A stretch of DNA of 21,128 nt. Origin: Phoronis ovalis (Eukaryota; Phoronida; Phoronidae). The stretch covers positions 4,996 through 26,123 of the forward strand of contig JAOXYB010052278.1 of assembly GCA_028565635.1 (NCBI GenBank). Reading direction: 5' to 3'. The position numbers were made by a program, and so were the translations under genes. The notes under the pieces are model-generated. The model had not been told where the DNA came from and did not search any database. It saw only the letters and a program-made list of their open reading frames with translations. Every line of letters starts with the position of its first letter. Within the stretch, counting starts at the first letter, position 1. This document shows positions 10,389 through 19,300 of the stretch, piece after piece.

Positions 10389-13300
10389 GTAATGGCACAG
10401 ATACACAATGTTTGTAAAAACAACTGTTTTTGTAAATTAATCTATCAATTTAAAGTTAATCATATTTCTAAATGAATTATTTAGGCAGTTTTATGCTATG
10501 TTAAATTATAAAATTTTTTTTTAAAATAATTTATTTTTACAGAAACTTATCCGTATAATGTATTTTGTATTAAACCATAACATTTCTGAAATAGGCGATA
10601 TGGCGTCTGGAGATCCTCGAACGGGGCGGGGAAGCACACAAAAATTAAATGGGTTTTTTAACAATGGAATCGGAGATGGAATACGTAAAATTAGGAAAGA
10701 GGTATGTAATAACTGACTGTAGGCTAAATAAATTCAAGTTATTGGGAAATATTACAAGAAATTCAGTGAACATGGGAGCTGCTATTTTTAACCAAGTTGA
10801 CTGCAGCCGGTCAACATGTGATGATGACAACGGCACTTAACTCCCGCCACAACATTAAACAATTGATTAGGCTAATAGTCTGGGATAATGATAAAACAAT
10901 TATATTGTTTTTTTATGATGCAGTAATTTGTAAACTTTTTGTAGCTTTGGCTGCGATTGTAAATCGTTTACAAATTTTTATACAGACTAATACACGTTTG
11001 TCAAATCTTGAGGTCAAATAATTATATATATCAGGTCAAATCCATTCGTAGTATTAAATGATGTCGAGTGTATTTATGTGGTATATTGTAAGAATGATTT
11101 CACTAAGTGTAGTGGCCTGAAGCAATATCTTCAAGAACAATTAATGTACAGACGCCTTACCATAGCATCCTGGCATAGCACTACATACCACAGGGGGCTG
11201 GTGCTCAAAAAAATATAAAACGAATAAAACATATGAAATGAATGAAATAAATATATTTCCACTTCTGTCATTCACACTTATTACCAAATTGTCAAAAATC
11301 CTGCAAAAATGTATGAGTTTGTTGTTGAATATTGCGTATGTCTGTTGAGGTACGTGGATGGAAACATTTTTTTACGCTAGTTTAAGGTGTTAAAGAGATG
11401 TTCTGGTTAGTTTCTTGTGGGTACTTGCACTGATTGGTAAAAATATAATTTTTTTTAAAATTCAACCATGAAATTTTCAATTATCGTGTCACCCCTTGAT
11501 ACTATTATATATAGTACGAGCCGCCTCGGACCCAGGAGCTATATTGATAATTTCTATGAGTTTTTTTGAGATTTTTGCGGAGTTTTTGACCATTTGGTGA
11601 TAAGTGTGAATGACAGAAGCGGAAATATATTTATTTTTTATTCGTTTTATATTTTTTGGGGGCACCAGCCCATGTGCTACTTACTAGCTACTTGTTAACG
11701 TAAACTTTAATATAATAATTAAAACTCCTGGATGTTACAGACCTCTGAACAGGATATGATACATATATTTCCTCCTGGATACATGAATGCTGTAGCAGTC
11801 GGTAGCCTGGCATAGTGTCTTGTGTCTTGCTACATGTATCTTACATAGTCTGATGTTTATATTTAAAACAGTCGCGGGTCTTTGGTATTTCTTCACAAAT
11901 GTAGTTTCTAAACACAAAAATGATCAAACGCTTTGAGATAACAAAAACCTATGACCCTGCAGTTGACTTTAATATTAACCTTGAACTCCCTGGTCCCTGG
12001 ATGTTCCAGACTTTGAGCAGGACAAGATACAGCTAGTCCCTCCCGTATATACGTGGCTCTGCTATGGCAGCCTACGGCCTACTGTAGGGTCATGCAATTG
12101 GATAGTAGGGTCATGAAGCTATCTAAGAGTAATATGCAGGAGCTGTGATTGCAGTATTGTATTACATAGTTGTTATGGAGGCCATTTAAATATAGCGTTT
12201 TATTCCCTTTTACTTATACACTCACTGTAGCAACTGATTTCACATTGCTCTGTTTTGTGAAAATGATTAACATTTAACCATGTCTATTTCAGACTTCTTG
12301 GCAGGAGGACTTCGAAGAGTCATTTGAAGAAACTCCATTACTGATCGCCATTATTACTTATATAGGCTATGGTATTCTGGTACTTTTCGGATTTATTAGA
12401 GATTTTACGAGAAACCATGGTTTTGAAAAAATACACAAAGCGGAACCAAAAATTGAGGTAACATTTTATGTTATGGACTTGTTAATGCTTTCATTTTCTG
12501 AAAGGGATAATAATAATAAAACGGTAAACTGCTGTGTGACACAGTACGCTACTATCACGCTTGATAGGCCACAAAAAGCACACTATATAACACCCACTAC
12601 CTTTTTGAACGGTTGTGAACATATCGTTGTCAGAGTAGAATTAATCTTTTTTATAAATTCCTAGTTGTTATGGGTTTATACTGATGTGTGTCAGTTAAAC
12701 AAATAACACATCAATGTTGAACACTCAAAAGTTTGCTCTTTGATATCATATGAATCCAGCTTTGACCTCGTTCAAATGCAATTTAAATTGTTGATTTCAC
12801 ATATCGAATTAATCTTTGTATCTTCTTTTTAATATAAATACAGAATTAATTAATGTTTGGTGTAACTGCATGGTCTCCAGTCTTTTGTATTTCTTGAGGA
12901 TCTGAATTGATGAACTATAATTTCCACCCATATATTACAATGTGTACTAAAATATATCTGTTCCCTTTGTCTTTCAGGGGTTCGTTCCTTTGTATCAAAG
13001 TTTTGAAAATTTTTATACGAGAAATTTATACATCAGAATTCGTGACAGTTGGAATAGACCTATAGGTAGTGTTCCCGGTGCTGAATTTGAGCTCTTGGAT
13101 AGGAAAACAGACGACTATGGATGGAATTTTGAGTAAGTAGTCTTTACCGTAGTCTTTACCGTAGTCTTTACCGTAGTCTTTACCGTAGTCTTTACCGTAT
13201 TCTAACATTCTTATAGCAACATTGTACTGTTTTTTTTCTTTTTGAGAATATTTAATATAGTGTCCTTGCTGAAGTCCATTTTTGGCTCTGTACATCTCAT

Positions 13301-16300
13301 ACCATAAGCGATAATAATTGTATTGTAGCCTGTCTGCTGGCTTAATTATATAAGGATTTAATGTATTGCTAGGTGACAGTTTTACTCTTGTTTCTTCATT
13401 TATAACAGTGCTATCAGTAAATTAATCATTTTTAGCAATGAAAAATAGAATTTTATGAACTCAGAATTATAGAACTAATTACATTTCTGACTAAATATAA
13501 GTTACATTGTGGAAAAAAATGTAACTTATCATTACTTTAGGTAATTTAAGTAAAAACATAGTTTACAATGATACAAACTGAGTTCAGCCTAAAAAAATTG
13601 ATATAAGAACATAGACAACAATCTACTGTGAAGTAAGTTAATTTCGAAAATATATTAACAGGTCTTATTTTTAACAGCACTCAAATGAAAAGCTACTGGG
13701 AATTCCATTTTCTTTTTAGATTTACTGGAACCAGAACGAAAGCACTGAATTTTGGATCGTATAATTATCTAGGTTTCGCAGAGAACAAAGGTCCTTGTGC
13801 AGATGCTTCGGAGAAAGCTACAAAAGAATATGGAGTTGGTGTGTGTAGTACTAGAAAAGAATTAGGTAGGCGCAGCAACAGGGATTCCATGCTCAGCTTG
13901 CATTGATTGAAACACAATTTTCGCAGTTGTATTATTTTTTCAGTAGACACTATATTAGAAAATGTTGTGTGCTTTGATGTCTACGTATTGTTTTTAATAA
14001 AACATAGCCTGCTATTCCAAAGTTTGTCTAGTACAAAAACCCATCAATAACAAATTCATTATTTTTAATAAAAGGTACGGAAAATATGCTCCAGCTATCC
14101 TGACCCAACTTGAGGTCCTGTTGTTTACATGTTGTGAAGGCTTTATTTTAAAAAGATTAGATAGTGGTAATTAATCTGTCAGGTTTAGAAGCAGGTTATC
14201 ATTTGCTGATATTAAAACTATCACAGCACTTCTCATTGTAAACAGAAGACTTGGCTCAAATTGCTTGACATCAACTTTCTTTGTACAAAAACAGTTGTAT
14301 TTATATTTTTCAAAGAACTGAAGACAGCAAATCATTCATAAAGATTGCTAATGAGTGTGATAATGTCAAAACCTCAAGAAGCTTAGAAATTTAAATTGTA
14401 CCTTACAAAAATGGAAAAAAATTATCACAGACATGCAGTCATTTTGTCTTCGTTTTAGAATTAGTTTATGCAACAGATTTTTGTTCGCTCTATGTTCAGG
14501 TCGACATATTGATTAATTTAACAATATTTTAATTGTCTTGTTTTTCTTTAATTTTGAAATTTCACTTGTAGGTTCGTTAGCAATTCACAAGGAGTTAGAA
14601 GAATTGGTGGCTAAATTCTTAGGAGTTGAAGATTCTATTGCCTTTGGAATGGGTTTTGCTACCAACTCTATGAATATGCCCACCTTAATGGGGAAGGTAC
14701 GTATGACTATTTAGATGCCAGAAATATGAATCTTGCTAGGATTTCTGCTGAAGTTTAATACCATATTGCTCAGCAAACAACTGCATGCCTGACATAAGCA
14801 AGTTATTGCCTTTTTGAACAGCGCATTGTATTTACATATTTTGGCATGCTGATAATTTCTTGCTGATACCTACATATCATGAAATATTATTAACATTATG
14901 TAGCAAGAATATTTATAACCTAATCTTTAACTGTTTTCTGGGCAATATAGTAGTAAATTGTTGCTGCTTAGAACTTAGGGCTGTTCCAGAAAATAAGATA
15001 TATTTCACTAGGTTGGCACTGTTTTTATACCCCAGCTAGTCTTCTGCATCGTGATTTTTTAATAGTAGAAAAGAAAATTATTGACACGTATGTAATTTGT
15101 CTGGAACATCCCTTATAATTATCAACACAAGCATCATTATTTTACTTTTCAATAGATAATGTGTGAAAGTGTAGAAGTGCGGGATGAGGGAGGATGTTAT
15201 GCTGGTAACATAATCTAATTAGCTGTCTTTGTGAGCGTTTTATGCTGCATATTATAGATAATTTGTGTGCACCTTTCTTAAACCTCGGAGCACAAACAAT
15301 ACATCAATGGTAAAAATAAATGTTGTTTTGATGACATCTCGATTTAGTACAATGTTTGTGAAAAATGAATTTAGTCTGAATCTAAATCAGTCTTTGACCA
15401 AGAAATAGCTTCCATTGTTCCTGCTGAATATATTCTGAATAGAAGTGAAAAATATGTTTTGCTTAAAATAGGGTCTGTTTTAAGATTAAATTTGCTATTA
15501 ATAGTATAATTTAAATTGTTTTCAAAGAAATTACATGTACCTTCATAAAAACCAGTAACCTTCCAGGGAGAACAATCGTTTTTGTGATCAAGTAATAAAG
15601 GTGATCAAATAATATTTTTGTAGGGTTGTTTAATAGTTAGTGATGAACTGAACCATGCATCGCTAGTTTTAGGAGCCAGATTGTCCGGGGCTTCAATTAA
15701 AGTCTACAAACATAACAGTAAGTACTTCTGCTATCACTCATATCTTGTTAATAATTTTACCTGTCACCTAGAATATTTCCATTAGTACTTATCATTATTA
15801 TGATTTCCTCTGATTAAAAAAATTATCAAGTAGTTATGTGCTGTGTTAAAGAGGCTGTATCCGTCAGTGCGTTGTGCGTGTGTAAAGATCCCGCTCATTT
15901 GCATATATTCATCTAAAACCCAATCTCCTGGTTTATTGGTATCTGGTAGCATCTACTGAAACAGCTGCAGATTGACCCTCCATCATAAATAATAAAAGTA
16001 CAGGGGGTGTAAAAAGTTGACTCTCTATCTTTCAATTACTACAGATTTCTGTGAAACGCAATCCTAACTACTCAGTGAATATAAACCACACCCTAATTAA
16101 CATTTTACCTTGTTTGTAGATATGAAAAGTTTAGAAAAAATCTTATCTGATGCCGTTGTATACGGTCAACCAAGGACGCACAGACCTTATAAAAAAATAC
16201 TCATCGTTGTCGAGGGCATTTACAGGTAACTATGGATTATGTTAAACTCAGTATGTCACAGTATCGAAACTGGATATGACTTCCAACCAAAAGTTTAAAC

Positions 16301-19300
16301 ATTTTAATCCAACTTTCATTGAAATCAATTCAGTGCTTCTCGAGGTATCAAGAATGTATTTTTGTGCTCTCTTTTATGTAAAAAGAAAGTTGATGGCAGC
16401 CTGATTTGGTGCAATCAGTGTTTCTTGCTATATAATGTGTAGTTTCGTTAGTCTGAGTATATTGTAAAGCAGAAGCATGCAAAAAATTGTTGAAGCTGGA
16501 TAGTTAGTGACTGAGTGAAAAGAACCGATGGAAAAACAATGTGTCTCCCAACTTTGTTACTAATGTGTGTATACATAGAAGACTGTATACATTCTGTAGT
16601 TGATACTGCAAAATTAAAGTAGAACCAACTTGCCGTATTTTGAAACCATTGCAATCTATTTCTTTTTATTTACTATATGAGACATATGCACGAATCTTTA
16701 AAACTCATGAAAAGCTAGTTATATGTAAGTGTGAAATATTCATCTTTTTAATGCAAAAATACTTTTTATATATTGTAATTAATTTGTTCAAAAATTTTGA
16801 TTGGATAGCTTTTACGTTGACATATATATGAAAGGGTCGACATTATAGCAAATACTAAAATGTTTGTCATGTTAAGTTCCATACCCTGTAATTCTTCTAC
16901 ACAAACTTGCTTAAATCTTACAGCATGGAAGGCTCAATAGTTAGACTGCCTGAAGTTGTTCGCTTAAAGAAGAAATATAAAGCGTATTTATACTTGGATG
17001 AAGCTCACAGTATCGGTGCATTAGGACCCACGGGAAGAGGTGTCGTGGAATATTTCGGTTGTGACCCTAAAGATATTGACATCATGATGGGCACTTTTAC
17101 AAAAAGTTTTGGCTCTGCTGGTGGTTACATTGGTGGTTCGAGAGTATGTTTTCAATCGTGATTTTTATAATATACGCCATACAACGAGGACTTCTATGTG
17201 TTGCATTCCACAACAATGGTCAAAACTGCAACCAGTCTTCCATTTCACTGGCTGTTTAGCTTTAATGCCGTTCTTCCGTGTAGGTGTTTTGTGCATGGCA
17301 GTTGGAACTAGGAGTCCTAAGACTTTATAGTGATTTCGCTTTTTTGATAAGCATGCATCGAGATACCTAAACAAATATTATTAGGTGGTCCTTAGGGAGA
17401 AAATAGAGACAAAACAAACATCATGTTGTGTTTGTCTTAAGGCATGTAATTTTATTTTTCACTGAAGAAAGGTGTAATTTGTATCCAAATCTGTGTCGGT
17501 GACACATAGAATCTTCTTGAAATATAAACTTACGTTGTAAAAATGGTACTTAAAAAATTGTCTTTCTTCTAGGAATTAATCAACCATTTGCGCCTTAATT
17601 CTCATAGTACGTGTTATGCAACGTCCATGTCGCCACCCGTGGTTCAACAAATCATCACCACCATGAAGATTATCATGGGAGAAGACGGAACAAAAGAAGG
17701 TCAGAAAAGAATTGCTCAGCTTGCAAAGAATAGTCGGTACTTTAGAGAAAAACTTCGCGAAAGTGGTTTTACAATATATGGTAACAGAGATTCTCCTGTT
17801 GTTCCTCTGTTAATATATATGCCGGCACGAGTCAGGTATGCATTTGGAAATTTTGGTTGATTATGGTGTGCATTCTAATGCTTGGAAGCATTGCTTTTGC
17901 AGGTCAAAGAAGAATTGCTCAACTTGCTTGGAATGCCCGATATTTTAGGGAAAAGCTGCATGAGCACGGGTTTATTATATATGGAAACAAGGATTCCCCT
18001 GTCGTGCCTATGTTGCTTTTTATGCCAGCTAAAATCAGGTATGCGGCTTCATGTACGAAGAGATGCTACTGCTGATTTGAAATATCTGTTGCCAAATCTG
18101 ATTTGTTTTTGTTGGGATGCATTGCTACCTCTCTTGTTTGCTACTACTTGTAAATGTAAGAGTCGTTTTAATAGGGTGTTTTCCTTTTGCCAGTGTGTGT
18201 GTCCCAAGTTAGTGTTTGAGCTGGAGATGCATAAACCAATGCATATTGGAGATCACGTGGTCCACATCTTGAAATTATTTTTACTAAGAAAGTTACTGTA
18301 ACATAGTAATATAGTGTTCAAGCTTTTTCTTTCATGACACCCAAACTTGCACAGTCACTCACTAATCTACTACCCATCAACTCGTGCAGTTGCTCATTTA
18401 ATAATTCACCATCAACTCAGTAACTTACTCGTGTTTCGACTCATTTACTACTTGTGTTTATGTATTCACCAAAGTGTTCAGTGATACAGGAATAAATTCT
18501 TGTTTCTTTTTGTTAAAACAAGTTCTACAAAATCTTCCAAATATTTTATGTAGCTACTGTTTGTATTATTAGTAACCACATTTGCTGTGTTTGTTTACTG
18601 TTTGAAGTCTTCTTTCAAAGCTATAGGAATGTTCATGGTTTACTTTGTAGTGCTTTTAGTCGGGAGACACTAAAACGCGGACTAGGCGCAGTTGTAGTTG
18701 GTTTTCCTGCCACTCCAATCATTGAATCTCGAGCAAGGTTTTGTCTGTCAGCAGCGCATACTAAAGAAATGCTGGATCAAGTAAGTTGAGAAATATGTAG
18801 ATTATTGCGTATAATCCTTGTATTATGTATTGAAATGTGATTTTTGTGTAATTTATAGCTATTTGTGAGGTTAATTATCTGTAAATCCAAGACACTAGTC
18901 GCATCATCACCCCTTTTCTCGGTACAGAGGATACAAGGCTGGGAGACGCACTCGTGTGATCCCTAAAAAAGAATTGAGGCCTGACATCTGGTGGTAATCA
19001 TATTAGCATTGTATCGCCAATAGATGATTTGTCATTTTAATCAAACAAAGGCTTGGCATTATTTGGTATAAATAAACTATTTGAACTGCTCTATTATATG
19101 GCTGACAATTGCTCAAACACTGTTAAATGTTGTCCATATCTTCAGGCAATGTGTAATATCACTGAATTAGTTTAAAACTGTACAATGCTGTCGTATCTTT
19201 TTATAGGCACTGGAAATCATTAATGAAGTAGGCGATATGGTGAGGATCAAATATTCCAAACATAAAATATGCAAGAAGTTAAAAGACGGCAAAAAGGATC

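Larger units (their letters stand above)
10702..12292 (+). other. SPTLC2 intron 2, repeat-bearing
   Basis: This 1.6-kb intron holds the inverted-repeat element and the diverged direct repeat. The remaining sequence is AT-rich without a coding exon that fits the frame. Confidence 0.75.
12458..17572 (+). other. SPTLC2 introns 3 to 9
   Basis: Introns lie at 12458-12977, 13133-13719, 13866-14571, 14697-15623, 15718-16119, 16226-16923 and 17144-17572. Apart from the minisatellite and hairpin listed, I see only a small direct repeat GTGATCAARTAAT at 15584 and 15601, just before the exon-7 acceptor. No other coding sequence was found in them. Confidence 0.8.

Noticed and set aside
11192-11674. Target-site duplication for the foldback element
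   Set aside because: Flanking bases look loosely alike but no exact direct repeat of a usual length can be defined.
13026-13295. Minus-strand frame with KDYG peptide repeats
   Set aside because: It is the antisense reading of the 12-bp minisatellite and part of SPTLC2 exon 4; no independent gene signal.
17573-18038. Duplicated exon as an assembly error or a dead copy
   Set aside because: The copies differ at about 39 of 136 bases, mostly at third codon positions, with no stop or indel and intact splice sites.
17857-18301. Two overlapping plus-strand frames running through the duplicated exon
   Set aside because: One is exon version B read into its introns; the other is a shifted frame over the same DNA. 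Neither is a separate gene.
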